Notes: generated from the sequence alone by a model not told the origin. 45,340 bases of DNA from Olsenella sp. Marseille-P4559 (GCF_900605015.1 NZ_LR027575.1:473553-518892); one strand, 5' to 3'; positions 1-8,938 are shown, numbered from the stretch's first letter. A program made the numbers and translations.

Positions 1-1
1 C

Positions 2-655
2 ACCTACACCTACGACTGCGCCGGCGAGTCCTACGTGGCCGGCGGCCTCGAGAACGGGACCCGCTACACCTTCCTCGTGCAGGCCTACGTGGCCGGCGCC
101 TGGTCCAGCTTCGGCGCGGACGACTACGTAACGGTATCCATCGGTGTTGGACATCCCATCATGGGTTCGCAGGAAGTATCTGAAGCTGCGATGGTTGCCA
201 ACTTTAAGAGCTCTGGATACAGCTACCCATCGGATGTGTATTCCTCTAAGGGAGCAGCAAGTATCGAAGAGTTCGTCTCTCTTCTGTGCCAAGCGGCAAA
301 CTCAGAAGGGGTGCGTCCCGAAGTTGTGTATGCTCAGGCAATGATTGAAACCGGATACCTCCAGTTTGGTGGTGCTGTCAAAGCCGAACAATGCAACTTT
401 GGTGGGCTTGGTGCCGTGGATAGCAGTCCGACTTCCGCGAATACCTTCCCAGATGTATATACGGGCCTTCTCGCCCAGGCGCAGCACCTGAAGGCATACG
501 CCTCGACGGATGCCGTAAACAACACGCTCGTAGACGTCCGCTTCAAGTACGTCAAGCGCGGTTCCGCCAAAACCGTAGAGAAGCTATCCGGCACATGGGC
601 GTCGAGCGAAAGCTATGGGACCTCAATCTGCCGTATCCTCGACTCCCTAAAGTAA
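2..655 (+). CDS. Cell-wall glucosaminidase (GH73-like), 3' part only
   Basis: The frame is open from the window edge, so the N-terminus lies outside. The first ~45 visible residues (ENGTRYTFLVQAYVAGAW) look like the end of a fibronectin type III domain. Residues ~75-190 resemble an N-acetylglucosaminidase (GH73) domain: PEVVYAQAMIETGYLQFGG carries the likely catalytic Glu (bases 347-349), followed by CNFGGLGA where the family has its N-[LF]-FG-[IL] segment. Such enzymes cleave glycan strands in peptidoglycan and act outside the cell, in wall turnover or daughter-cell separation. No anchor follows; the protein ends right after the catalytic domain, so attachment or export signals must be upstream. 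The next gene starts 11 bases after the stop. Family call is good; substrate is inferred. Confidence 0.7.
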   Translation, partial: TYTYDCAGESYVAGGLENGTRYTFLVQAYVAGAWSSFGADDYVTVSIGVGHPIMGSQEVSEAAMVANFKSSGYSYPSDVYSSKGAASIEEFVSLLCQAANSEGVRPEVVYAQAMIETGYLQFGGAVKAEQCNFGGLGAVDSSPTSANTFPDVYTGLLAQAQHLKAYASTDAVNNTLVDVRFKYVKRGSAKTVEKLSGTWASSESYGTSICRILDSLK

Positions 656-666
656 GGGGATGGAGC

Positions 667-1812
667 ATGAAGAAGCTCGCAATTCTCGGTGCAGGCGACT
701 TTCAAAACCCGTTGATTCTCAAGGCAGAGGAGAAGGGGTACGAAACGCATGTCTTCGCTTGGCGGAGCGGTGACATTGGCGAGAAGACCGCAGACCACTT
801 CTATCCCGTGAGCACTGCTGAGAAAGACAAGATTCTGGACATTTGCCGCGAAATTGGCATCGACGGGATTTGTGCGATTGGCTCTGACTTCAACAACATC
901 ACGGCTACCTATATCGCCAATGAGCTTGGCCTTACGGCAAACTCTGTGGAAACGGTGGAGCGTTCCACGAACAAGCACCTTATGCGAGAGACCTTTGCAC
1001 AGCATGGGGACTCTTCGCCCAAAAGCATCCTCGTGACTCCGGAGAACCGTGAGAGCGTCGATATTTCCGAGATGCGATTCCCACTCATCGTGAAGCCCAC
1101 CGATAGGTCTGGTAGCCGTGGTATTACCCGCCTCGAGAAGCAAGCGGATTTGCAGTCGGCGCTCGATGATGCCTTCTCCTGCTCGTGGGAGCATGCGGCT
1201 GTGGTAGAGGAGTATGTGACTGGTGAGGAGTTCAGCGTTGAGTACATCTCGTGGAAGGGGGAGCATCACTTCCTGCAGATGACCAAGAAGTTCACGACAG
1301 GAGCTCCCCACTTCATTGAGACAGGCCACTTCGAGCCGGCGCTAATCTCAAATGAGCTTGTCGAGCGGACAAAAGCCGTTGTTTCGCATGCTCTTGATAG
1401 CCTGGGTGTCCAGTATGGTGCCTCTCATTCAGAAGTTATCATTGACCGCAGTGGGAAGCCTTGGATAGTTGAGATTGGCAGTCGCATGGGTGGTGACTGC
1501 ATTGGAAGCGACCTCGTAGAGCTTTCGACGGGGATTGACTTTGTGGGCGGGGTTGCCGATGTGGCGCTCGGCCTTAAGCCAGACCTAACACCCCAGCATT
1601 CAAAGGGATTCTCGATGATTCGCTTTATTTTCTCGCAAGAGGATCTGGATGCCCTCGTGCAGGTGCAGAAGGATTGTCCGGAGCTGCTCTGCAACGTGAG
1701 CAAGATCGAGCCGTTTGATCATGCTGTCACAGACAGCTCCAATCGATTTGGCTTCTTCGTCATGCGGGGGCAGTCGCTTTCTCAACTATGGAAGTACCTG
1801 CCAATCAGGTAG
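667..1812 (+). CDS. ATP-grasp ligase of unknown substrate
   Basis: 381 residues. The N-terminal part (KLAILGAGDFQNPLILKAEEKG) is the pre-ATP-grasp fold. The ATP-grasp part has the nucleotide-binding lysine segment PLIVKPTDRSGSRGITRL near residues 139-156, the VVEEYVTGEEFSVEYI strand, and the metal-binding WIVEIGSRMGGD near 265-277. Families of this shape join a carboxylate to an amine or thiol through an acyl-phosphate (PurK, BacD, carnosine-synthase-like). The substrate cannot be read from sequence. I start at ATG 667, preceded by AAGGGGA, rather than at the upstream in-frame ATG 595, which overlaps the glucosaminidase gene. It may be cotranscribed with the wall hydrolase; whether they share a pathway is unknown. 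Confidence 0.75.
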   Translation: MKKLAILGAGDFQNPLILKAEEKGYETHVFAWRSGDIGEKTADHFYPVSTAEKDKILDICREIGIDGICAIGSDFNNITATYIANELGLTANSVETVERSTNKHLMRETFAQHGDSSPKSILVTPENRESVDISEMRFPLIVKPTDRSGSRGITRLEKQADLQSALDDAFSCSWEHAAVVEEYVTGEEFSVEYISWKGEHHFLQMTKKFTTGAPHFIETGHFEPALISNELVERTKAVVSHALDSLGVQYGASHSEVIIDRSGKPWIVEIGSRMGGDCIGSDLVELSTGIDFVGGVADVALGLKPDLTPQHSKGFSMIRFIFSQEDLDALVQVQKDCPELLCNVSKIEPFDHAVTDSSNRFGFFVMRGQSLSQLWKYLPIR

Positions 1813-2008
1813 TATTGCCGAGGGGCGTATCGCTGGCGTTACCAGGCTGATGACGCTTCGGGCTGGATAAGGCAGCGCGACGGAGTAACGCCTGCAAGGC
1901 ATATGCCTACGAGGCCGTGGAAGCCTAGTCCAACCTGCGCTATCCTTGTGCGTGCGCGGTCGTGGGCGCGGTCCGCGAAGCATGCGATTTATCACGGAGG
2001 ACAGAGCA

Positions 2009-3226
2009 TTGCTGCCAGTCGAAGAACAGCTGAAGGTCATCACCTCGGGCACCCTGCAGATTGTGCCCCTGGACGAGCTCAAGAAGAAGCTTGGGCGCGG
2101 GGTGCCGCTCAACATCAAGCTGGGTGTCGATCCCACCAGCCCGGACCTTCACCTCGGCCATGCCGTACCCCTGCGTAAGATGCGCCAGTTCCAGGACCTG
2201 GGGCACAAGGTTACGCTTATCATCGGTAACGGCACCGCCCTTATCGGCGACCCGTCCGGCCGTGACTCCACCCGACCGCCGCTCACGGAGGAGCAGGTCG
2301 AGGCAAACGCCAAGACCTACGTGGCGCAGGCCATGAAGGTCCTCGACCCCGAGAAGACCACCATCGTGCACAACGGCGACTGGCTAAAGCCCCTGGACCT
2401 CTCCAAGATGCTCAAGCTCATGAGCCAGTTCAACGTGGCACGCATCCTCGAGCGCGAGGACTTCCACAAGCGTTACGCAAACGGCCAGTCCATCGCCCTG
2501 CACGAGTTCATCTATCCGGTGCTCCAGGCCTACGACTCCGTCGTGGTGAAGGCTGACCTCGAGATGGGCGGCAATGACCAGATCTTCAACCTTCTTGCCG
2601 GTCGCGACCTCATGCGTGCCATGGGCATGGAGCCACAGGTGGCGCTCACTGTGCCGCTGCTCGTGGGCACCGATGGCGTGAAGAAGATGTCCAAGAGCTA
2701 CGGCAACTACGTTGGTCTCACCGACCCCGCTGACGACATGTATGGAAAGCTCATGTCCATCACCGACGAGCTCATCCCGCTGTACTTCCGCCTGTGCTCC
2801 ACGCTTCCCGTGGACGATATCGATGCCATCGACGAGCAGTTCAAAGATAGGACGGCCGACCCGTACGCCCTCAAGCGCGAGCTTGCCCGCAACATCTGCG
2901 ACCTCTACCACGGCGCGGGCGCAGGTGACGCTGCCCGGGAGGCCTTCGACGCCACGTTCAAGAAGGGCGAGGTGCCCGAGGACATCGCCGAGTTCCCGTT
3001 TTCCACGGTCCAGGTGAACGACGAGGGTAAGGTCTACCTGGCCAAGCTCCTGGTGGACGTGAGGATTGCCAGCGGCACGGGTGAGGCGCGCCGTCTCATC
3101 GACGGCGGCGGCGTCAGGATCGACGGCCAGGCCGTCGGGCCCAAGTGCTACAACGTGGATCCCTCGCTCTTCTCGGCAGGCACGGTTCTCCAGAGTGGCA
3201 AGAAGCGCTGGGCAAAGCTGGTGTAG
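2009..3226 (+). CDS. tyrS: Tyrosyl-tRNA synthetase
   Basis: Charges tRNA-Tyr with tyrosine in the cytoplasm. 405 residues. The class I signature appears as HLGH at ~47-50 (PTSPDLHLGHAVPL) and KMSKS at ~226-230 (GVKKMSKSYGNYVGL). The C-terminal ~60 residues form an S4 RNA-binding domain (RRLIDGGGVRIDGQAV). Length and order fit the TyrZ-like bacterial subgroup. I prefer TTG 2009 as start because GGAGG lies 8 bases upstream and the product then begins LPVEEQLKVITSGT. ATG 1982 is in frame but has no ribosome site. The 196 bases between the ATP-grasp gene and this start show no convincing T-box: the conserved GGTGGNACCGCG is not there. Confidence 0.95.
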   Translation: MLPVEEQLKVITSGTLQIVPLDELKKKLGRGVPLNIKLGVDPTSPDLHLGHAVPLRKMRQFQDLGHKVTLIIGNGTALIGDPSGRDSTRPPLTEEQVEANAKTYVAQAMKVLDPEKTTIVHNGDWLKPLDLSKMLKLMSQFNVARILEREDFHKRYANGQSIALHEFIYPVLQAYDSVVVKADLEMGGNDQIFNLLAGRDLMRAMGMEPQVALTVPLLVGTDGVKKMSKSYGNYVGLTDPADDMYGKLMSITDELIPLYFRLCSTLPVDDIDAIDEQFKDRTADPYALKRELARNICDLYHGAGAGDAAREAFDATFKKGEVPEDIAEFPFSTVQVNDEGKVYLAKLLVDVRIASGTGEARRLIDGGGVRIDGQAVGPKCYNVDPSLFSAGTVLQSGKKRWAKLV

Positions 3227-3351
3227 TGCCTGCGGACGTGGTCTTTTCGCATGTATGGCGTGTCCGGCTCCGCCGAGCTTCCAAGAGTTTCAGAATGGTT
3301 CGTCCGTGGCCCGCGTCCTTTTGGGTCACGGATGAATTTTGGAGGCGAGCA

Positions 3352-5889
3352 ATGCAAGAGGTCTTCATGCACTTCTCCAATTTTAGAGACACCCATCCCG
3401 TGCCGGAGCTCCTGGCCCCCGCAGGCGGCCCCGAGGCGTTTAACGCTGCGCTTGCAGCTGGTGCCGATGCCATCTACTGCGGACTGGGCAACAGCTTCAA
3501 CGCCCGCCGCGGCGCGCACAACTTCACCGACGAGGCCTTTGGCGAAGCGTGTCGGCGCGCGCACCTTGCAGGTGCCCGCGTCTACGTGACGGTGAACGTC
3601 GCCGTTGCCACACACGAGATTCCGCAGGTGCTTGAGCTTATACGTCGTGCCTGGGTGCTGGGAGCCGATGCCTTCATCATCCAGGACTGGGGCCTTCTCG
3701 CCGAGGTTCGCCGCAGCTGGCCGCAGATTGAGTGCCACGTGTCTACGCAGGCTAACGTGCACGACGCTCGTGGCGTCGCCTGGTGCCGCGAGCTGGGCGT
3801 GGCTCGTGTGACGCTCTCACGCGAGCTCTCTTTGGACGAGATACGCACCATCGCGCGCGAAGGCGTGGAGCTGGAGGCATTTGGCCACGGCGCGCTGTGC
3901 TTCTGCTACTCGGGCGTGTGCATGATGAGCTCGCTTGCAGGCGGGCGCTCGGCCAACCGCGGCATGTGCGCACAGCCGTGCCGCCTGCCGTATGACCTGG
4001 TGGACGAGGAGGGACACGCCATCGAGGCTCCTGGTCGCACGCGCCCCCTCTGTCCCAAGGACTACTGCGTTATCGATGACCTTCCCCAGCTGCGCGATGC
4101 TGGCGTGGCGTCGCTCAAGGTCGAGGGTCGCATGAAGTCTCCGGACTATGTGTATGCCGTGACCTCTGCCTACCGCAGCGCCCTTGACGCCCTGGCAGCG
4201 GGGAACGAGGACGAGAAGGCCAGCGCCGCACGCCTCCGCACGCTGCGCCGCGTCTTCAATCGCGACTTCACGGATGCCTACCTCTGGGGCCGCTCCGGCG
4301 ACGAGATGATGAGCTACGAGCGCTCCAACAACCGCGGCGAGCTGGTTGGCGAGGTTGTCTCGTCCCGCGGGCTGGAGGATACGCTCGTGCGGCGCGGCGG
4401 CTCCGACGGTGGGCGTGAGCGCATGCGGCGCCTCACCCGCGCGGACGTCGAGGTTCGCCTAGGCCAGCCAGTAGGGGAGGGTGACCTACTCGAGCTGCGG
4501 CCGGTTGAGGACCCCTCGCAGTTCCTTACGGTGCGCTCCGAGCGCGCGGCAGCCGCTGGTGAGACCATCATCTGCCGCGCTTCTCGGCCCATTCCGGCTG
4601 GCGCGGTGGTGCGCGTGATCCGCTCGCAGGCAGCGATGGACGCCGCCGCGCGCGTCTCTGGACTGGGCGTGCCGCGCCGTCGGCCCGTTACTGTAAGCGT
4701 GCGGGCGCGCCTGGGCGAACCCTTCTCGGTGACGCTTTCCTGCTCGGACGGCATGGCCTCTGCCACGGTAGAGGGCTTTGTGGTCGAGTCCGCTCGCACC
4801 AAGGCTGTGACCAGGGATGACCTCATCGAGCATGTGGGCCGCATGGGTCAGAGCCCCTTCGAGCCCGTCTCGTTTGAGGTCGAGACAGACGAGGGCGTGG
4901 GCATGGGCTTCTCGGACGTGCACAAGGTGCGCACCCAGGCATGCAAGACCCTTGAGCAGGAGATCCTTGCGCCATACGAGATGCGCGGAGAAGGCCTTGC
5001 CGTTGCCCCCTCGGCACGCGGCGTGTCCGCGCGCCTGGTGGACGTGCGCGAGAAGGCCTTGCTTGCTGCGCCGGACGCGTGGACGAGGCCCGCGCCCGAG
5101 GCCTGCGCGCTGGTGGCTACGGCCAGGGCAGCGCGCGCCGCGCTTGATGCCGGCGCCACACGCGTCTACGCGACATCGGACGCGTTGGAGGACGGGGCCG
5201 TGTGGCCCGAGGGCGTGATTCCCTGGCTCGACGAGGTGTGCCGCGAGGGCGACCACGCCCGTCTGGACCCGTGGGTGCGTGCCGGGCAGCCTGTGGGCGT
5301 GGGCAACGTCTCCGAGCTTGCGCTTGCTACGTCGCGTGGTGCTCTCGCCGAGGTGCGCGCCTGCATTCCCGTGCACAACGAGAGTTGCCTTGTGGCGCTG
5401 GAGGAGGCGGGTGCCGCTGGGCTCTGGCTCTCTCCGGAGCTTACGCTGGAGGAGGTCTGCGCGCTTGCGGGGACGGCATCGGTGCCGGTGGGGCTTGTGG
5501 TCTCCGGACGCGCGCGCGCCATGACCAGCGAGCATTGCGTGTTGCAGGCGGCTGGTCGCTGCATTCACGATTGCCCTAACTGCGAGCTGCGCCGCCGACG
5601 TCTCTCGCTGCGCGACATCGATGGCAACCTCTTGCCGGTGCGAATCGACGTGCATGGACGGTCGCATATTTGGGCAGCGCATCCGCTGGATGCAACGCCG
5701 CAGGCAGATACCCTTGTTGCGGCTGGAATCACGCGTCTTATGGCCGATGCGACGCTTCTCTCGCCCGAGGAGTGCGCGTTTGCCGTCGAGCGAGTGGTGC
5801 GCGCACTAGCGGCGGTTGCGGCTGGGAGGCGGCCTGCTCCTCGTGTGCAGGGCGCAACCTCCGGGCATCTTTTCTCGGGCATTGGGTAA
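3352..5889 (+). CDS. U32 family peptidase-like protein (RlhA type)
   Basis: 845 residues, starting at ATG 3352 with GGAGG six bases upstream. The N-terminal half is a U32 domain: PVPELLAPAGGPEAFNAALAAGADAIY at the start and the family signature EAFGHGALCFCYSGVCMMSS near 175-194, followed by RGMCAQPCRLPY. A DUF3656-like middle and a long C-terminal part follow, with CIHDCPNCELRRRR near 740, another candidate cysteine cluster. U32 proteins were first called collagenases; RlhA and its relatives are Fe-S enzymes that hydroxylate 23S rRNA or tRNA. The cysteine layout suits an RNA-hydroxylation role better than proteolysis, but this is inference. It is about 190 residues longer than E. coli RlhA. 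The gene stands alone between tyrS and the NifU-like gene. Confidence 0.85.
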   Translation: MQEVFMHFSNFRDTHPVPELLAPAGGPEAFNAALAAGADAIYCGLGNSFNARRGAHNFTDEAFGEACRRAHLAGARVYVTVNVAVATHEIPQVLELIRRAWVLGADAFIIQDWGLLAEVRRSWPQIECHVSTQANVHDARGVAWCRELGVARVTLSRELSLDEIRTIAREGVELEAFGHGALCFCYSGVCMMSSLAGGRSANRGMCAQPCRLPYDLVDEEGHAIEAPGRTRPLCPKDYCVIDDLPQLRDAGVASLKVEGRMKSPDYVYAVTSAYRSALDALAAGNEDEKASAARLRTLRRVFNRDFTDAYLWGRSGDEMMSYERSNNRGELVGEVVSSRGLEDTLVRRGGSDGGRERMRRLTRADVEVRLGQPVGEGDLLELRPVEDPSQFLTVRSERAAAAGETIICRASRPIPAGAVVRVIRSQAAMDAAARVSGLGVPRRRPVTVSVRARLGEPFSVTLSCSDGMASATVEGFVVESARTKAVTRDDLIEHVGRMGQSPFEPVSFEVETDEGVGMGFSDVHKVRTQACKTLEQEILAPYEMRGEGLAVAPSARGVSARLVDVREKALLAAPDAWTRPAPEACALVATARAARAALDAGATRVYATSDALEDGAVWPEGVIPWLDEVCREGDHARLDPWVRAGQPVGVGNVSELALATSRGALAEVRACIPVHNESCLVALEEAGAAGLWLSPELTLEEVCALAGTASVPVGLVVSGRARAMTSEHCVLQAAGRCIHDCPNCELRRRRLSLRDIDGNLLPVRIDVHGRSHIWAAHPLDATPQADTLVAAGITRLMADATLLSPEECAFAVERVVRALAAVAAGRRPAPRVQGATSGHLFSGIG

Positions 5890-5986
5890 TATGAGACCTT
5901 GTAGCCTATCATTACACTAGGAATTCGCGACAGAGGAAATTCGCGCGAGCACAGGCGCGGGGGCACCCGCGCGGGAGGAGAGGACC

Positions 5987-6289
5987 ATGGCAGAGAACGA
6001 GACCCCCAGCGCCGAGGGTGCCGAGAAGGGTGAGCAGACCACCGAGGCAAAGCCGGTGCTTAACCGCAAGCTGCTGTCCGAGACCATTGACATCATCCGT
6101 CAGAGCCTGCAGGCCGACGGTGGCGACGTCGCCCTTATCGACTGCACCGATGACGGTGTGGTGACGCTTGAGATGCAGGGCGCCTGCGCTGGCTGCCCAC
6201 TCTCGACCTACGATATGTCCGAGGGTATCGAGCGCATCCTCAAAGAGCACGTACCGGGCGTTACACGCGTGCAACCTGCGCTTCTCTAG
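5987..6289 (+). CDS. NifU-like Fe-S scaffold protein
   Basis: 100 residues. After a charged, probably disordered 20-residue N-terminus comes a single NifU C-terminal domain: LQADGGDVALIDCTDDGVVTL, then GACAGCPLS with Cys67 and Cys70 as the cluster-binding CxxC. Such stand-alone domains assemble and pass on [4Fe-4S] clusters in the cytoplasm. The ribosome site is GGGAGGAGAGG just before ATG 5987. A short GC-rich hairpin (CGCGGGGGCACCCGCG, about 5957-5972) lies just upstream of it. The stop is 5 bases from the lgt start, so the two are probably cotranscribed. The neighbouring U32 protein may be a client of Fe-S assembly, which is speculation from position only. Confidence 0.85.
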   Translation: MAENETPSAEGAEKGEQTTEAKPVLNRKLLSETIDIIRQSLQADGGDVALIDCTDDGVVTLEMQGACAGCPLSTYDMSEGIERILKEHVPGVTRVQPALL

Positions 6290-6294
6290 GCCGG

Positions 6295-7146
6295 GTGCCG
6301 TCCGTGTGGCTGAACGATCTCTATCATTCGCTTGATCCCGTCGCATTCACGCTCGGACCCTTCCAGGTGCGCTGGTATGGCATCGCGTACCTGGCGGGGT
6401 TCGTGTGCGCGGGGCTGGTGATTGCGCGCGTGGCCAAACGCTGGAAGCTTGACCTTGCTACCGATGACGTGCTCTCGATCATGATCGATGTTGCCGTGGG
6501 TGTCATCGTGGGTGCGCGTATCTTCTACGTGCTGTTTTACGGTGCGGGATACTACCTCGAGCATCCGCTTGAGATCTTTGCCCTCAACCAGGGGGGCATG
6601 AGCTTTCACGGCGGGCTTGTGGGCGCACTTGTCGGTGGCACCATTGCGTGCAAGCGCTGGAAGCTCTCGGTGCTCACGGTGGCCGATCTTGCCGCGATTG
6701 GCGCTCCCATCGGGCTCTTCTTTGGCCGCTGCGCCAACTTTGTGAACGGCGAGCTGTGGGGTAAGGAGACCTCGCTGCCGTGGGGCGTCACGTTTTCTTC
6801 GGGCGGCAACGTGTACCGGCATCCCTCTCAGCTCTACGAGGCGCTGCTCGAGGGTGTGGTGCTGTTCTGCGTGCTGTTCGCGCTGTCGCGGCGACGGCCG
6901 CCCCGGGCGCAGGGGACGTTCATTGGGACGTTTCTCACGCTCTACGGTGTGTTTAGGTTTCTCATCGAGTTTGTGCGGCTGCCTGATGTGCAGCTGGGAT
7001 ACCTTCTCGGCACCAACTGGCTCACGATGGGGCAGGTGTTGAGCCTGCCACTCATTGTGGCGGGCATCGTGGTGCTTGTGTTTGCGCGGCGGTACGACCG
7101 TTCCCAGGTGGGTCGCCTTGAGCCCGCGACAGATGACGCGGCATAG
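6295..7146 (+). CDS. lgt: Prolipoprotein diacylglyceryl transferase
   Basis: Moves diacylglycerol from phosphatidylglycerol to the lipobox cysteine of prolipoproteins at the outer face of the membrane. 283 residues with about seven hydrophobic spans. The Lgt signature GRCANFVNGELWG is at ~144-156; the catalytic-region motif MSFHGGLVGAL and the RWYGIAYLAGF of the first periplasmic/TM segment are also present. RHPSQLYEALLEG matches the conserved late motif. GTG 6295 is the likely start; GTG 6304 is an in-frame alternative. No strong ribosome site is seen, in keeping with translational coupling to the gene 5 bases upstream. Length is normal for the family. Confidence 0.95.
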   Translation: MPSVWLNDLYHSLDPVAFTLGPFQVRWYGIAYLAGFVCAGLVIARVAKRWKLDLATDDVLSIMIDVAVGVIVGARIFYVLFYGAGYYLEHPLEIFALNQGGMSFHGGLVGALVGGTIACKRWKLSVLTVADLAAIGAPIGLFFGRCANFVNGELWGKETSLPWGVTFSSGGNVYRHPSQLYEALLEGVVLFCVLFALSRRRPPRAQGTFIGTFLTLYGVFRFLIEFVRLPDVQLGYLLGTNWLTMGQVLSLPLIVAGIVVLVFARRYDRSQVGRLEPATDDAA

Positions 7147-7184
7147 GGGCGTCTCGCTTTTCTCGCGCGCTGTGCTCTCGTGTG

Positions 7185-7286
7185 CGATTGTGTTGCAGTC
7201 CGTCACACATTCGGTCCCGAATGTGTGACGCGCGCTGGTCGTCACACAAACGTCGACGATTGTGTTGCGTTTCGTCACACATTCGC
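7185..7286. repeat. Three-hairpin intergenic repeat, copy 1
   Basis: Three tandem imperfect hairpins built from one 12-bp word and its complement: CGATTGTGTTGC paired with GTCACACATTCG (loop about 5), CGAATGTGTGACG paired with CGTCACACAAACG (loop about 9), then the first type again. Four copies of this roughly 100-bp structure occur in the window (also near 8601, 19253 and 34946), all between genes. The rest of this 457-base gap holds an imperfect GTCATCC/GGATGAC stem before CCCTTTTT near 7310-7366, which may be a weak terminator. Confidence 0.8.
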
Positions 7287-7603
7287 GAGCATCAACGCCG
7301 TAGCCGGGCGTCATCCTAGGCGGAGTTTTCGACATGACAGCGGAGGCCCTTGGATGACGGCCCTTTTTGCGCATTCCGCTCATCCACAGGTTTTCCATTT
7401 TCTGCACCAGCCCTGAGCAGGCATTTTGTGGACGGCGCCCCTTTGTGCCTTGGTGACGATAACCGTATTTCATTGTTTTGCACCCCCGTATTTCAGCGCA
7501 AACGAGACCTGCTGTCAGATGCGTGACAGCAGCGTGCGAGGTTGCTGTCGAACTTTCTTGGAAACTCGAAGTGACATTCGGCTCGCGTCCATAAGCTTGG
7601 AGC

Positions 7604-8548
7604 ATGGCAATCTACCTTGGACATACATCAGCCCTAGAGTACTGGCGTCGCTACGACTGGCCGCCAGGCGATGCGTCTCGGCTCGTTTGCCTAGATCATC
7701 TTGGGTCAAGTTTCTCTAGGGAGCGGGAGACGAGGGCTCTCCTTCCTCCACTCTCAGGGCTTACCTTTCCCTTGCAGGTACTCGTGAATGGTTCTTCTCG
7801 TCGCACTGGCACCGCGACTGCCTGTCCTCGCTACTGGAAGTGGGGAGGGAAGTTCCTGGCTTCCGAGAATAGCGTCCTCGTCTCTTCCCCGGAGGATACA
7901 TTTCTGCAGCTTGCTCACAACTTTGATGGGCTTGAGCTACTGCTTCTAGGATTCGAGCTGTGTGGCTCATACCGCTTTCCAGTTGGAGGCGGACGCGTTG
8001 CCTACGGGCGTCCGGCATGCATGACGCCAGAGGCACTGCGCCTATCGTTGGCGGGACGAGATGGAATGCGTGGCGTCAAGAAGGTTCGTTGGGCCTTGCG
8101 ATATCTGCTGCCGGGTTCTGGCTCGCCGATGGAGACGGTATTGGTGCTTGTGCTCATGCTACACGTCGGGGTAGGCGGCTATGGATTCCCACCGCCTTGC
8201 CTTAACAAGCGCTGCTACATTGACGAGTTTGGAATGAAGTACTACATCCCTGATCTTTGGTGGCAAACGTGGAAGGTCATTCTTGAGTACTTTGGCGGTC
8301 CTGACCACAGCATGCCGCATGACATGGTATCGGACAACCTCCGCCGGAATGACCTTCTCGACCATGGGGAGCAGGTGCTTGTCGCGGTGCATGAGCACCT
8401 TATCAGCGACTCGAGGATGGATCATCTCGCCATGCAGCTTTCACGACAGCTTGGAACGGGGGAGATTGACATGTCACGAGAGGCAAGGGCGCGCCGCCAC
8501 GAGCTGAGGGAGAGACTCTTGCGCTGGGAGGGCGGGCTCTCGCAGTAA
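7604..8548 (+). CDS. Coriobacterial protein with DUF559/Vsr-like nuclease fold
   Basis: 314 residues beginning MAIYLGHTSALEYWR, with TTGGAGC just before the ATG. I recognise the general layout but no characterised homologue. The N-terminal half resembles AbiEi/DUF559-type proteins that start with a 'hxSAlxxW' segment. Residues ~175-240 (PMETVLVLVLML ... YIDEFGMKYYIPDLWW ... VILEYFGGPDH) match the pattern of a Vsr/DUF559 endonuclease fold, with Glu in PMET, Asp in IPDLWW and Glu in LEYFGG as candidate active-site residues. The nuclease activity is inferred from pattern only. Codon use looks less GC-rich than in the neighbours. The gene stands alone, bracketed by two copies of the three-hairpin repeat. 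Confidence 0.55.
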   Translation: MAIYLGHTSALEYWRRYDWPPGDASRLVCLDHLGSSFSRERETRALLPPLSGLTFPLQVLVNGSSRRTGTATACPRYWKWGGKFLASENSVLVSSPEDTFLQLAHNFDGLELLLLGFELCGSYRFPVGGGRVAYGRPACMTPEALRLSLAGRDGMRGVKKVRWALRYLLPGSGSPMETVLVLVLMLHVGVGGYGFPPPCLNKRCYIDEFGMKYYIPDLWWQTWKVILEYFGGPDHSMPHDMVSDNLRRNDLLDHGEQVLVAVHEHLISDSRMDHLAMQLSRQLGTGEIDMSREARARRHELRERLLRWEGGLSQ

Positions 8549-8600
8549 AGGCAGAGCGTTCCGGTCTGGACTCTGGCGCTCGGCATGCTGCTTGGGCATG

Positions 8601-8690
8601 CGATTGTGTTGCAGGTCGTAACAGTTTCGTTGACGAATGTGTTGCGACCTGGGTGTGTCACACATTCGTGCACGAAAGCGTTGCGGGCGG
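8601..8690. repeat. Three-hairpin intergenic repeat, copy 2
   Basis: Begins CGATTGTGTTGC, pairs imperfectly with GTAACAGTTTCG, then CGAATGTGTTGC with GTCACACATTCG across an 11-base loop, and ends with half a unit, CGAAAGCGTTGC. It is more degenerate than copies 1 and 3. It ends just upstream of the promoter region of the cobalamin leader. Confidence 0.75.
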
Positions 8691-8722
8691 TCATGCTGCG
8701 AGAACGGTGCCTTCTTCTCGTC

Positions 8723-8728
8723 TATACT
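8723..8728 (+). promoter_or_regulatory. Possible -10 box (TATACT) for the riboswitch transcript
   Basis: TATACT lies about 28 bases before the first recognisable riboswitch segment, the right place to start the leader RNA. No good -35 is present 16-18 bases upstream, so the call is weak. Confidence 0.35.
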
Positions 8729-8735
8729 TCTAGCC

Positions 8736-8900
8736 AACATTCAGACCGAGGGCACGGTTTGGGCGGCTGTGAGGCCTGCAAATGGATCCCGGTTCTACTC
8801 CGGGTCAGCAACCGGAACTGTGCTCAGTCGTGCGTGCGCCACGCAATCGCTGGTGCCGCGCGTTGAGGCTACCGTCAACACTCGACGGCCCTGCCTGCCC
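8736..8900 (+). ncRNA. Cobalamin riboswitch-like leader
   Basis: Compared from memory with the cobalamin riboswitch consensus, the core at 8780-8822 aligns without gaps. CCCGGTTCTACTCCGGG matches the cccGGUGnnAnUCCggg stem, and CCGGAACTGT matches the CCCGCaACUGU end 20 bases after UCC. The upstream GGTTTGGG (8756-8763), GTGAGG and CAAATGGA match the preceding consensus GGU...GUGA...aAaaGGGA. The 3' B12 box is poorly conserved; only a CCTGCC remnant at 8893-8898 is evident. A TGCTCC/GGAGCA hairpin (about 8905-8920) then abuts the purine-rich ribosome site of the surface-protein gene, so control of translation initiation is plausible. The deviations (GGTT for GGTG; weak B12 box) leave a variant or weakened switch possible. 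Confidence 0.65.
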
Positions 8901-8938
8901 TCGCTGCTCCAACAGGAGCAAGGAACAGGGGGCGGGGT

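Noticed and set aside
1813-2008. Possible T-box leader before tyrS
   Set aside because: GTGGGCGCGGTCCGCG looks faintly similar, but the conserved GGTGGNACCGCG and a terminator/antiterminator pair are not there.
7185-7286. CRISPR-like array
   Set aside because: The repeats are alternating inverted words with very short fixed loops, not direct repeats with unique 30-base spacers, and no cas genes are near.
6286-7605. Minus-strand open frame (439 codons) opposite lgt
   Set aside because: Covers a clear lgt gene and the repeat; composition is that of a shadow frame.
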